A DNA stretch of 64,000 nucleotides from Micrococcus sp. 2A (GCF_039519235.1 NZ_CP154351.1:2294001-2358000); one strand, 5' to 3'. Shown: positions 36,825-45,788, counted from the stretch's first letter. Translations and numbers: made by a program. Notes: generated from the sequence alone by a model not told the origin.

Positions 36825-38249
36825 AGTAGTGCCCCATAGAGTGGTGTAGCGCACGGTGACTGGGCACGTCGTTCCGGATGTGGACGCGGCCACCGTGTGA
36901 TCCTTCGAGTCAACCTTCCACAGAATCCTCGAACGGAGTCATCACGATGACCGCTCCTCATATTGTCGACCCTGCCGGCCTGCTCGGCGAAGCCCTGTCC
37001 GAAGCATCCCCGGATTTGATGCGTTCGTTGCTGCAGACCGTGATCAACTCCCTGCTCTCCGCTGACGCCGACGCGGTGGTCGGCGCCGAATGGGGTAAAC
37101 CCACCCCGGGCCGAGCTACCCAGCGCAACGGGTACCGGCACCGGGACCTGGACACCCGGGTCGGGACCCTGGACGTGGCGATCCCCAAACTCAGGTCGGG
37201 CACGTACTTCCCGGAGTGGCTGCTCGAGCGCCGCAAAAGGGCCGAATCCGCGCTGATCACGGTGGTCGCCGACTGCTACCTGGCCGGGGTCTCGACCCGG
37301 CGGATGGACAAACTGGTCAAGACCCTCGGGATCAACGCGCTGTCGAAGTCCCAGGTCTCGCGGATGGCCACCGAGCTGGACGAGCAGGTCGAGTCCTTCC
37401 GTCATCGCCCGCTCGGGGAGGCTGGGCCGTTCACGTTCGTGGCCGCCGACGCGCTGAGCATGAAGGTCCGCGAGGGCGGCCGGGTGGTCAACGCCGTGGT
37501 GCTGCTGGCCACCGGGGTCAATGGTGACGGCCACCGCGAGGTCCTCGGCCTGCGGGTGGCCACCTCGGAGACGGGGTCGGCGTGGAACGAGTTCTTCGCC
37601 GACCTGGTGGCCCGGGGCCTGACCGGAGTCCGCCTGGTCACTTCCGACGCCCACACCGGGCTCAAGGACGCCATCGCCGCGAACCTGCCCGGAGCGACCT
37701 GGCAGCGGTGCCGGACCCACTACGCGGCGAACCTGATGGGCATCACCCCCAAGTCCATGTGGCCGGCCGTGAAGGCCATGCTGCACTCGGTGTATGACCA
37801 GCCCGACGCCGCCAGCGTGGACGCCCAGTTCGACCGGCTGCTGGACTACGTCAGCGAAAAGCTGCCCGCGGTGGCCGAACACCTCGATGGTGCCCGGGCG
37901 GACATCCTGGCGTTCACCACGTTCCCCAAGGACGTGTGGACCCAGATCTGGTCGAACAACCCGGCCGAACGGCTCAACCGCGAGATCCGGCGTCGCACCG
38001 ACGCCGTGGGCATCTTCCCGAACCGGGCAGCGATCGTGCGCCTGGTCGGGGCGGTGCTGGCTGAGCAGACCGATGAGTGGGCCGAGGGCCGCCGCTACCT
38101 CGGCCTCGAGGTGTTGGCCCGCTGCCGCCTCACCACCGTGGACGACACCGGGAACGAGGTGAACGCCGAACCGGAAACCACCCTCGAACTCAGCGCCTAA
38201 CAGCACCAATGGAGGATCAGAGCGTTACACCACTACTCGGGACTTGACC
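36825..38249 (+). mobile_element. IS256-family element, type 1 variant, copy 5 (8-bp target duplication)
   Basis: 1425 bp. The left end AGTAGTGCCCCATAGAGTGG differs from copies 1-4 at several positions, and the right end ends CTACTCGGGACTTGACC. It is flanked by CATCGGAA at 36817-36824 and 38250-38257, so it is a clean insertion between abiEi and abiEii. Confidence 0.93.
36947..38200 (+). CDS. IS256-family transposase, diverged copy 5
   Basis: 417 residues of the same length as copies 1-4 but with substitutions throughout (for example residues 24-33 'LMRSLLQTVI', 'TELDEQVESF', C-terminal 'VNAEPETTLELSA'). All catalytic motifs are conserved. It is an isoform, not a recent duplicate. Confidence 0.93.
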   Translation: MTAPHIVDPAGLLGEALSEASPDLMRSLLQTVINSLLSADADAVVGAEWGKPTPGRATQRNGYRHRDLDTRVGTLDVAIPKLRSGTYFPEWLLERRKRAESALITVVADCYLAGVSTRRMDKLVKTLGINALSKSQVSRMATELDEQVESFRHRPLGEAGPFTFVAADALSMKVREGGRVVNAVVLLATGVNGDGHREVLGLRVATSETGSAWNEFFADLVARGLTGVRLVTSDAHTGLKDAIAANLPGATWQRCRTHYAANLMGITPKSMWPAVKAMLHSVYDQPDAASVDAQFDRLLDYVSEKLPAVAEHLDGARADILAFTTFPKDVWTQIWSNNPAERLNREIRRRTDAVGIFPNRAAIVRLVGAVLAEQTDEWAEGRRYLGLEVLARCRLTTVDDTGNEVNAEPETTLELSA

Positions 38250-38327
38250 CATCGGAACGTCTTCGTATTGCCGGTGAGTGGTTACTGAGTGCGGCATTTA
38301 GGGGAGCTCGTGGCGGTGGGGTCGTCC

Positions 38328-38782
38328 TCACGGGGAGGTGCCACTCGGAGGCACTGGTGGGGATGAGGCCTCCTCCTCTTCTGTCGGCGAGGGACCCCGT
38401 GTCAGTGCGGTGGGTTGAGGTGATTCTCCTGAGTGGGTCAGTGGACTGCGCAGTCGTGCAACTGTCTGTTGCCAGGCGGGGTTGGTGAGCGGCTCCAGCG
38501 CGATACGCATGGCGGTCGTGTCTACGGCATTGAGCTGGGGCAGTGAGGTGCTGGTGCGCAGGACCTCTTCCAGGGCCAGCAGATGAGGAGCCATTTGTTG
38601 CTGAAGAGCGCCCATAGTCTGATGCAGTTGCGGGAGGGAGGAGGCCAGTTGCTCCTGAAGTTGGCGCACCGTGTGGGCCAGCTCTGGGTTCAGCGTAGGT
38701 CCGCACCCCGGATGGTGGGCCAGCAGGTTGCGCAGGTAGCGAGCAGCTACCAGCGGGCCCATCTCCGTGGAAGCCATCCTGG
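38328..38782 (-). pseudogene. abiEi: AbiEi antitoxin, C-terminal part (split by IS256 type 2)
   Basis: Continues the frame of 40217-40888 after the IS256 type 2 element is removed: '...FESVAARM' joins 'ASTEMGPLVAARYLRNLLAH'. About 148 residues, with a long helical stretch 'ELAHTVRQLQEQLASSLPQL' and an acidic/Pro-rich end (SPTEEEEASSPPVPPSGTSP). This tail is longer than that of usual AbiEi proteins. Confidence 0.75.
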
Positions 38783-40216
38783 GGGCGTGTCAGATGGTCT
38801 GTGTAAGCCGTACCGAGAGGAACGGTAAGAATCATGACCATGACCGACGAGAAGAACCCAGGCGAGCCCTCGGGCCAGGACCTGGTCGAGCAGCTGAAAG
38901 CCTCAGGGCAGCTTGATTCCCTATTCGCGCAGATCGACGCGGGCGGCGTCGAGCTCACCGGTGACGGCGGGTTCGTGCCCGCGCTGGTCAAGGCCGCGCT
39001 CGAGCGGGGCCTGCAGGCCGAGCTGACCAGCCATCTGGGCTACGAGAAGGGCTCGAGCGAGGCGCCGAAGCACGCCAACTCCCGCAACGGGACCACCCCG
39101 AAGACCGTGGAGTCCGAGGTCGGGCCGATCGAGCTGGACGTCCCGCGAGACCGGGGCGGGTCGTTCACCCCGCGCCTGGTGCCCAAGGGCCAGCGGCGCC
39201 TCGGGGGCCTGGATGACATGATCATCAGCCTCTATGCCGGCGGAATGACGATCCGGGACATCCAGCACCACCTGGCCTCCACGATCGGCACGGACCTGTC
39301 GCACGAGACGATCTCCAACATCACCGACGCCGTGAGCGAAGAGGTCCTGGCGTGGCAGTCGCGGCCGCTGGAGGAGTTCTATCCGGTGATCTATCTCGAC
39401 GCAATCCGGATCAAGATCCGAGAGAACAGCCAGGTCCTCAACCGTGCCGCCTACATCGCCGTCGGCGTGGACCTCGAGGGCATCAAGCACGTGCTGGGGA
39501 TCTGGGTCCAGGACACCGAGGGCTCGGCGTTCTGGGCCCACGTCTGCGCCGATCTCGCCAACCGGGGCGTGCAGGACGTGCTGATCGTGTGCTGCGACGG
39601 GCTCAAGGGCCTGCCGGAGGCGATCGAGGCGACGTGGCCGGACTCGATGGTCCAGACCTGCGTGGTTCACCTGATCCGGGCCGCGATGCGGTTCGTGGCC
39701 TACCAGGACCGCAAGAAGGTCGCCGCCGCGCTGAAGCCGATCTACACTGCCCCCAACGAAGAGACCGCGAGGAAGGCGCTGGCCGAGTTCGAGGCCTCCG
39801 AGCTCGGCACGAAGTACCCGTCTGCAGCCGCGACCTGGGCGAACTCCTGGGAGCGGTTCATCCCGTTCCTGCAGTTCCCACCCATGCTCCGCAAGGTCAT
39901 CTACACGACCAACAGCATCGAGTCGCTGAACTTCCAGCTACGGAAGGTGACCAAGAACCGCGGCCACTTCCCCTCGACCGAGGCGGCGGTGAAGCTGCTC
40001 TGGCTGGCGATCTGCAACATCGAAGACAAACGCGCCGCCGAACGCGCTCGGGACCGGGGCAAACCCGCCGGCCAGCGCAAAGCCCAGGGCCGGCTCGTCG
40101 AAGGCCAGGCCGTCACGAACTGGAAGCAGGCCCTCGCCCAGCTCGCCGCGGCCTACCCCGACCGGATCAACCCCTACCTGTGACCACCCCGCTTACACAG
40201 ACAAGTTGACACGCCC
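38783..40216 (+). mobile_element. IS256-family element, type 2 (8-bp target duplication)
   Basis: 1434 bp with ends GGGCGTGTCAGATGG... and ...AAGTTGACACGCCC. Inner TCTGTGTAAGC is shared by both inverted repeats. Flanked by CATCCTGG at 38775-38782 and 40217-40224. It inserted into abiEi. It differs from the type 1 elements in both ends and transposase. Confidence 0.93.
38834..40183 (+). CDS. IS256-family transposase, type 2
   Basis: A 449-residue DDE transposase starting MTMTDEKNPGEPSGQDLVEQ. Catalytic residues are D in 'PVIYLDAIRIKI', D in 'IVCCDGLKGL' and E in 'TTNSIESLNFQ'. The C-terminal 'NWKQALAQLAAAYPDRINPYL'-type end is complete. About 30% similar to type 1 in outline, belonging to another IS256 branch. 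Intact. Confidence 0.93.
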   Translation: MTMTDEKNPGEPSGQDLVEQLKASGQLDSLFAQIDAGGVELTGDGGFVPALVKAALERGLQAELTSHLGYEKGSSEAPKHANSRNGTTPKTVESEVGPIELDVPRDRGGSFTPRLVPKGQRRLGGLDDMIISLYAGGMTIRDIQHHLASTIGTDLSHETISNITDAVSEEVLAWQSRPLEEFYPVIYLDAIRIKIRENSQVLNRAAYIAVGVDLEGIKHVLGIWVQDTEGSAFWAHVCADLANRGVQDVLIVCCDGLKGLPEAIEATWPDSMVQTCVVHLIRAAMRFVAYQDRKKVAAALKPIYTAPNEETARKALAEFEASELGTKYPSAAATWANSWERFIPFLQFPPMLRKVIYTTNSIESLNFQLRKVTKNRGHFPSTEAAVKLLWLAICNIEDKRAAERARDRGKPAGQRKAQGRLVEGQAVTNWKQALAQLAAAYPDRINPYL

Positions 40217-40888
40217 CATCCTGGCGGCCACACTCTCAAAATCCAGACCAGCAATGCCCAGTAGATGGTCGAGGAGGGCTTTCCCATCTCCGCGGGCGTG
40301 GCCCTGGCGTGCCGCGACCGGTCCTAGTAGATCAGCCAGCCGCTGAAGGTTCACCCGACCAGCACGAGTCGCATCCGCCAGCGCGTCAGCCACCAGGGAC
40401 AGGTCGATGCGATCGGCCACCATGTCCGCCAGGGTGCGCTCTGCGGTGGTGACCGGCAATCCTGCCACCAGGGTCACCTCGTCATCGTGGAGATGGCGAA
40501 TGCGGAAGTGGATGCCGGCTCGCTGCGATTGTCGACGGATAGGGGTGGTGAACTGGTAGGGCTCCGGAAGCAGATCCCCCATCTTATGAAGCCACGCTGC
40601 GCTCACTCCGGAGACCACCACACCGGCCGATCCCTCGCTCAGCCGATCCTCAGCAGTACGAGTCGGATCAGTGGCCAGCCATCCGGCGCGTAGATCCTCG
40701 AACTCATCGGCCGGAGCCCCGGCTTCTCTATAGACCCCTTGCGTCAGTCGAATCAGATGCCCAGCTTCGGCGGCCCTTGCCAGTGCCAGTCGGGAGACAC
40801 CAAGAGAGGCCGCCTGAGCCGTAGTGACCATCCCCCACTGGGATGCGGTCACCTGCCCCAGCATCCGCAGAACCTCAACCATCCTCAT
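40217..40888 (-). pseudogene. abiEi: AbiEi antitoxin, N-terminal part (split by IS256 type 2)
   Basis: The ATG at 40888 (MRMVEVLRMLGQVTASQWGM) follows a leaderless-looking TTG-containing region. 'VTASQWGMVTTAQAASLGVS' is the winged-helix AbiEi N-terminal domain that binds its own promoter; 'GVVVSGVSAAWLHKMGDLLP' and 'LPVTTAERTLADMVADRIDL' are the conserved antitoxin blocks. In AbiE systems this protein represses and antagonises AbiEii. Interrupted after 'FESVAARM' by IS256 type 2. The reassembled gene is roughly 375 codons. Confidence 0.85.
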
Positions 40889-40985
40889 ACTTGGATTGTA
40901 TCCCAATGTTGCAACAAACCAAGTACCGTGGTGAACAGACTCAGGGAATTCTCTGCATGCGCCCTCCCCAGCACTGGATCGGGAC
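40889..40985. promoter_or_regulatory. Region upstream of abiEi
   Basis: Holds the abiEi promoter on the minus strand. AT-richer bases (TTGTTGCAACATTGGGATACAATCC region) lie just upstream of the ATG. An inverted repeat for AbiEi binding was not recognised. Confidence 0.3.
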
Positions 40986-41879
40986 TAGGGCATGTCTGAC
41001 AATCGTTTTGACCACGCGAGCACAGCGTTCAACACCACGGCGGCGCGGTAGACGATCGCGTACTTGTCGTACCGGGTCGCCAGGCCCCGCCATTGCTTCA
41101 GGTGCGCGTACTGGCGCTCGATGACGTTGCGGCCCTTGTAGGCGTCCGCGTCGAGGCCGACGGGGCGCCCGCCGCGGGCACCGCGCCGTCTGCGGTGGCC
41201 CTGCTGGTCGGCCGGTTCGGGGATGACCGCTTTGATCCCACGGGCACGTAGGTGGGTGCGGATCGCCCGGGAGGAGTACGCCTTGTCGCCCAGCACGGCC
41301 TCGGGGCGAGTCCGGGGCCGCCCTACTGGCCGGGTCACGCGCAGCTGCTCCAGAAGAGGAAGCAGCATCGGGGAGTCCCCTGCTTGGCCTGGGGTGATCA
41401 GGCTGACCAGCGGCAGCCCGGTCCCGTCGAGGCGCTGATGGATCTTCGTGCTCAGCCCGCCACGGGAGCGCCCGATGCCGTGATCGGCCGGCTCCTCACG
41501 CGGATTCTTGTAGTTCGATCCATCCCCCTGTGTGGCGGGTGATGTTCGTCGCGTGCTGATGTGCGCGGGCGATCGTGGAGTCCACCGAGACCGACCAATC
41601 GATCAGGCCTTCGGCGTCCGCGGCAGCGGTCAGCGTCTCCAGCACCGTGTCCCAGGTGCCTTCTTCAGCCAAGCGCCGATGCCACGTCCATACGGTCTGC
41701 CAGGGCCCGTAGACCTCGGGCAGATCCCTCCAAGCGATTCCGCACCTGTATCGGTAGATGATCGCCTCCACCATGGTGCGGGCGTCGGCGAACGGCCTGC
41801 CGGCGCGGCCGGTCCGGGTCGGGAGCATCGGGGCGATCAACTCCCATTGGGCGTCGGAGAGCATCTGGAACCGGGACAT
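40985..41879 (-). CDS. IS5-family transposase (two frames, probable programmed frameshift)
   Basis: OrfA (41496-41879) starts MSRFQMLSDAQWELIAPMLP, contains the DUF4096 domain 'GIAWRDLPEVYGPWQTVWTW' and the first catalytic Asp in 'DWSVSVDSTIARAHQH'. OrfB (visible from 41368 to 40985) holds the second Asp ('VLGDKAYSSRAIRTHLRARG') and the Glu region 'RNVIERQYAHLKQWRGLATR'. The frames join near 41496-41530, the usual slippage layout for IS5/IS427 elements. Copy 3 at 46194-47137 is nearly identical in this part. Confidence 0.88.
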
Positions 41880-41928
41880 GTCCCCAGGGTCTCAGCTGAC
41901 TCGTGCATCTATTCTCAGACACGCCCTA
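40986..41928 (-). mobile_element. IS5-family element, copy 1
   Basis: Ends TAGGGCATGTCTGACAAT and the inverse of TAGGGCGTGTCTGAGAAT; a TA dinucleotide is shared at both boundaries as the target duplication. Two overlapping frames encode one transposase by frameshift. Flanks (GGGAC and GATACC) would rejoin cleanly. Confidence 0.9.
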
Positions 41929-42016
41929 GATACCACCGTCGACTTCTTCCCGGCTGCCGAAGAGACGTTTGCAGTCGTAGCCGCGGCGAGGACGCTCGTG
42001 CACTTGCCCGACAACG

Positions 42017-42409
42017 CTAACGGGAACCATCCAGCGCGCTTTGCTTCAGACTCTGGAACTCCGCCTCGGAGATAGTTCCGCTGTCGAGTAGCTGCTTGGC
42101 TTGCGCGATCTCAGACGCAGGTCCCCCAGCAACAGTCCGGATGTAGTCGTCCGCCGTTGCTTTGGCCTCTCGTGCCTGTCGCTCGGCTCGATCGCCCATC
42201 CCACGACCGCGGAAGATCAGGTAAACGAGCGCCGTGAGGAACGGAAGAAAGATGAGGAAAAGCAGCCAGATCGCCTTGTAGACGCCGCTGAGTTCGCGGT
42301 CCCGGAAGAGATCACTGATGATTGAGAACAGTGCGATGAGGTAGGCGACGAACACAAAGATGGTGAAGAACCACCAGATCGCATCCCAGATCGTGCTCCA
42401 GAAGTCCAT
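42017..42409 (-). CDS. Small membrane protein with PLDc_N-like and SHOCT domains
   Basis: 130 residues. Two transmembrane segments (about residues 12-33 'WWFFTIFVFVAYLIALFSII' and 45-65 'AIWLLFLIFLPFLTALVYLI') form the phospholipase D-nuclease N-terminal module. Basic 'FRGRGMGDRAERQAREAKA' follows, and a C-terminal SHOCT oligomerisation motif 'IAQAKQLLDSGTISEAEFQS' closes it. Proteins with this layout are common and of unknown function, sometimes tied to envelope stress. The gene is complete and stands in the inverted segment. Confidence 0.85.
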   Translation of the reverse strand: MDFWSTIWDAIWWFFTIFVFVAYLIALFSIISDLFRDRELSGVYKAIWLLFLIFLPFLTALVYLIFRGRGMGDRAERQAREAKATADDYIRTVAGGPASEIAQAKQLLDSGTISEAEFQSLKQSALDGSR

Positions 42410-42737
42410 GTTCCTGACCTCACCTTCCGGCCCGGTTGGGGGCCAAGCCTAGAGTTTCGTGTGAACCCAGGGTAGCAAGCGGCAAGCGGCCCCTGCCTAC
42501 CTCAGCCAGAGCTGGGCGCGCCGCAAAAGTGCTAACGAAAGTGCTAAGCAACCTGCAGGTCGAGGTATCGCGGTGGAGTCATCCACAGGGCACATGCCGT
42601 AGATCGTTGATTTCATGCGGCAGAACGCCCTTCCAAGATTCGCGGCGCGAGGGGGTCGAGGTCAGTTCAAGTCCCCCCTCGCGCACCGCGGGCCGTTTGC
42701 AAGACGGCCAGGGAACGGTTTGTACGTTCCACAGGGG

Positions 42738-42778
42738 AAGCCCCCGGGAGACTCGGACGAGTCTCCCGGGGGCTTCTT
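42738..42778 (+). terminator. Strong hairpin, probable bidirectional terminator
   Basis: Perfect 17-bp stem (AAGCCCCCGGGAGACTC with GAGTCTCCCGGGGGCTT) around the loop GGAC, followed by CTTCA; on the opposite strand it is followed by CCCCTGTGG. Very stable. Confidence 0.7.
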
Positions 42779-42851
42779 CACGCACAGGATTGGCCTCCCG
42801 GGCGACGCCGCGGGCGTCCCGAGGGCCTGGCGGACTCGTCTGGGCATGGAA

Positions 42852-42895
42852 AGACCCCCGCGGGCCTGCGCCTGGGAAGGCTCCCGCGGGGGTCT
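42852..42895. terminator. Second GC-rich hairpin
   Basis: AGACCCCCGCGGG pairs with CCCGCGGGGGTCT around an 18-nt loop; no clear U-tract. It could be a terminator or a boundary element. Confidence 0.45.
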
Positions 42896-43165
42896 GGATG
42901 TGTCCACGTGGTCCCGTGGGAGCGGCTCTAGGTTAGGCGGCCTCCCGCCTCTCAGGTGGCAAGCCCCCTGGTGATGTGTACGCGGGCCCGTACTCGTCGG
43001 CGCGGGTGAACCCGGCCGTGCGCTCATGGCGGCGGGCGCGCTTGACCGGGGCCGTGGCGAAAGACCAAAGCGTGTCGCCCCAGTCGTTAGAACGACGCCC
43101 GGCCTACTCTCGGAAGGTCGCCACCATCGACACCTACTGGCACACACGCGAAGGCATCCACCCTT

Positions 43166-43650
43166 ATGTCCAGCCTCTCTGACCTCCTCGGCCAGGTCCG
43201 CGCCACGAACCCAGACCTCGCGGCCAACCTCGAACGCGAGATCAAGAACCGCACCCGGCGTCAGCGCCAGTTCGGACTCGTGTTCGAGGGGCACCGCCCC
43301 GAGGCCGTGGAACTGCCCTCTCGGCCCGTCCGCAAGGGGGACAAGGTCCGCATACTCCCGCCCCGCGGGGAGACCAAGAAAGGTGACCAGACCCTCTGGC
43401 ACGTCGACCACATCGACCGCACTACCGGCACCGCCCGCCTGACCGCCGTCGACGGCGAGCAGGAGGCCCAGGCGGCCATTTCCGATCTCGTCGTCGTCGC
43501 TGAGTTCCGCGATCACATGTACCCCGGCCTCGTCGAGACCGGCCGAGTCGAGAACGGCGGTGGCAAGCCCTTCCATACGGTCATCAACGCCGAGAACTTC
43601 CACGCTCTCGAGATGCTCACTTACACCCACCATCACAAGGTGGACTGGGC
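43166..43650 (+). pseudogene. Site-specific DNA methyltransferase (type III Mod-like), N-terminal fragment
   Basis: About 161 native residues: MSSLSDLLGQVRATNPDLAA ... 'PFHTVINAENFHALEMLTYT' and 'HHHKVD'. The 'INAENFHALEML' block precedes the DPPY catalytic motif in type III restriction Mod proteins. The IS3 copy B begins right after, so DPPY and everything beyond are gone. The rest of the gene is not in this window. Confidence 0.8.
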
Positions 43651-43728
43651 TGACCCCGTTTCGTAGGTCCAGTCGTTATGAGAGTCGTCCTGTTGCCCGC
43701 GGTCGCGGGCAGGGAGACTGGTCAGATC

Positions 43729-44013
43729 ATGACGAACAGCAGGAAGCGTCACACCCCCGAGCAGGTCGTCCGTAAGCTCGGGCAGGCCGACAGGATGCTC
43801 GCCGATGGTCAGGACGTCGCGGCGGTGTGCCGGGAGCTCGGGGTGTCCGAGCAGACGTACTACCGGTGGCGGAACCAGTACGGCGGCCTCAAGGCCGACG
43901 ATGCAAAGCGCCTGAAGGAGCTGGAGAAGCAGAACGCGACCCTGAAGCGTCTGCTCGCGGAAGCGGAGCTGGAGAAGGCCGCGCTCAAGGAGCTGGCTGA
44001 GGGAAACTTCTAA
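43729..44013 (+). CDS. IS3-family OrfA, copy B
   Basis: 94 residues, same sequence as the OrfA at 36046-36330 (MTNSRKRHTPEQVVRKLGQA), with HTH and leucine-zipper regions. Confidence 0.92.
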   Translation: MTNSRKRHTPEQVVRKLGQADRMLADGQDVAAVCRELGVSEQTYYRWRNQYGGLKADDAKRLKELEKQNATLKRLLAEAELEKAALKELAEGNF

Positions 44014-44057
44014 GCCCGGACAGGCGCCGCGCCGCCGTCGATCACCTCAAGCGCAAG

Positions 44058-44879
44058 TTGCGGGTGAGCGAACGGATGGCGTGCCGTCTGGTCGGGCTGA
44101 GCCGCTCCGCGTACCGGCGACCGCTCAAGGGCGACACGGTCGCGGACCCGGATCGGGCGCTCAGGGAGTGGCTGCGCGCCTGGGCGAAGGACCATCCCCG
44201 CTACGGGTATCGGCGGGCGTATCACGACGCCCGCGCCGAGGGGTGGGTGGTGAACCACAAGAAGATCCAACGCCTGTGGCGTGACGAAGGGCTCCGGGTC
44301 CCGCAGCGGCGTCGACGCAAGCGCGTCGGGTCCTCGACCGTCGACGCGCCGACGGCGGACGCGCCGAACGTGGTGTGGGCGGTGGACTTCCAGTTCGACG
44401 CCGACGAGCACGGACGACCGATCAAGATCTGCTCGATCGTCGACGAACACACCCGGGAGTGCATCGGCGGCCTCGTGGAGCGCTCGATTACCGCCGACCG
44501 ACTCACCGCCCACCTCGAGGACCTCGTCGCCGCCCGGGGCGCCCCGGCGGTGCTCAGGTCGGACAACGGGCCGGAGTTCATCAGCGAGGCGATGGCCGAC
44601 TGGGCCGGCACCCGCACCGGCCTGTCCTACATCCCTCCGGGCTCGCCGTGGCGCAACGGGTACGTCGAGTCGTTCAACAGCCGGATCCGCGACGAGTGCC
44701 TCAACATCAACAGCTTCTACTCACTGCTGCACGCACAGGTCATCATCGGCGACTGGAAGGACGAGTACAACCACCACCGCCGGCACTCCTCGCTCGGCTA
44801 CCTAACCCCAGCCGAGTACGCTCGGCAGTGCACCCATCAAATGGAAACCGACGACTCACAGAACGTCCGGACCGAATGA
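44058..44879 (+). CDS. IS3-family OrfB transposase, copy B
   Basis: 273 residues, same sequence as copy A, D110, D169 and E204 present. The uninterrupted element around it makes this the likely active source copy. Confidence 0.92.
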   Translation: MRVSERMACRLVGLSRSAYRRPLKGDTVADPDRALREWLRAWAKDHPRYGYRRAYHDARAEGWVVNHKKIQRLWRDEGLRVPQRRRRKRVGSSTVDAPTADAPNVVWAVDFQFDADEHGRPIKICSIVDEHTRECIGGLVERSITADRLTAHLEDLVAARGAPAVLRSDNGPEFISEAMADWAGTRTGLSYIPPGSPWRNGYVESFNSRIRDECLNINSFYSLLHAQVIIGDWKDEYNHHRRHSSLGYLTPAEYARQCTHQMETDDSQNVRTE

Positions 44880-44892
44880 AGGGGGCGGCTCA

Positions 44893-45501
44893 GACCTGGG
44901 GGATCACTTCCGCTTCGTCTACGACAGCCATGTCAGCGCCGTGGAAGGACAGGCCCAGCCCTACACAGACGGCTACCGGGTCACGTTCATCCCCTACCTG
45001 GGCGCTAGAGAACTCCCCTCATTCCACGTGGACCTGGCCATCGGCGCCGGAGTCACCGCGCCCATCGAGACCACCGCCCCGGCCAACCGTCTCCACCTAC
45101 CCCGCTTGGTAACCACCGACTACCGGCTCTACCCGATCGTGGACCAGATCGCCGACAAGGTCTGCGCCACCATGGCCACCTACAACGGCGCTCCCTCCTC
45201 TCGAGAGAAAGACCTCGTGGATCTCGTCGTCATCGCCACCACCTACTCCCTTGACGCCGCATCCCTTGCTGCAGCCATCGACATCGAACGTCGACGCCGC
45301 CGCCTCGAGCTTTTTACCCACTTCACCATTCCCACCGCTTGGGGACCCAGCTATACCAAAATGGCCCGCACTATCCCCGCTTGCGCCAATCACCAGGCCA
45401 TCGATACAGCTGCTGCCCTGGCCCAGCGCCTCCTGGACCCGGTACTAAATGGAGATCTCGCCAAAGGAACCTGGGACTCCATCCAGCTGGCCTGGAACTG
45501 A
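44893..45501 (+). pseudogene. abiEii: AbiEii nucleotidyltransferase toxin, C-terminal half (split by IS3)
   Basis: Begins 'DLGDHFRFVYDSHVSAVEGQ', continuing 'VAVDLG' of the N-terminal half at 36409-36720. Contains 'LPSFHVDLAIGAG' with a further acidic residue, 'YRLYPIVDQIADKVCATMAT' and 'SREKDLVDLVVIATTYSLDA', all typical of AbiEii. Stops at 45501. With the N-terminal half it forms a complete protein of about 300 residues. The duplicated bases GACCTGGG are found at both breaks. Confidence 0.85.
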
Positions 45502-45581
45502 CAAATCCTCTGGCGCCGCGCACAACGTGCACCAAACACTCGGAGGGCTGGGGGCGGCCTCTACGGTGTCAACAAGGAGTC
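45502..45581. other. 3' flank of abiEii
   Basis: Short non-coding stretch between the toxin gene and the small inverted-repeat element; nothing further seen. Confidence 0.3.
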
Positions 45582-45788
45582 GGGACTGCTGCACGAATGG
45601 GTGACAGGTTGGGCCAGCCGCCAAGAACTCCGGATCGCCATCGTGACCTGGACCGAACGGACCTACCACCGCCGCCGCAGACAAGCAGCCCTCGGCCGAT
45701 TGACCCCCGTCGAGTACGAGACCATCATGACCACACCTGCCACTCAGGCAGCCTGACCCAACCTGTCACCCATTCGTGCAGCAGTCCC
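45582..45788 (+). mobile_element. 207-bp MITE-like IS3 derivative
   Basis: Near-perfect inverted repeats of about 35 bp (45582-45616, GGGACTGCTGCACGAATGGG...; 45754-45788, reverse complement with one or two mismatches) enclose only the last 48 codons of an IS3 OrfB ('SRQELRIAIVTWTERTYHRR' to 'TTPATQAA'). The terminal GGGACTG-TGCAC...GGTGACAG matches the IS3 element at 60951. The 5' end and internal part are deleted, so it is a non-autonomous derivative that a related transposase could move. Confidence 0.75.

Larger units (their letters stand above)
42440..43165. other. Gene-free, highly structured region
   Basis: No frame of quality. It has a series of stable hairpins: 42645-42684 (GCGCGAGGGGG with CCCCCTCGCGC), 42691-42709 (GGCCGTTTGCAAGACGGCC), 42712-42730 (GGAACG/CGTTCC), then two terminator-like hairpins listed separately. 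It could encode a structured RNA or be an integration site. A tRNA scan by eye failed: stems and T-loop are inconsistent. Confidence 0.45.
43651..44892 (+). mobile_element. IS3-family element (IS407-like), copy B, complete
   Basis: 1242 bp from TGACCCCGTTTCGTAGG to ...GGGGGCGGCTCA. Identical in gene content to copy A. Its left flank is the Mod fragment, its right flank the C-terminal half of abiEii. The flanks are unrelated, as expected after recombination with copy A. Confidence 0.93.

Noticed and set aside
42601..42710. tRNA gene
   Set aside because: A T-loop-like TTCAAGT and a tRNA-like anticodon hairpin are visible, but acceptor, D and T stems do not pair in the right order.
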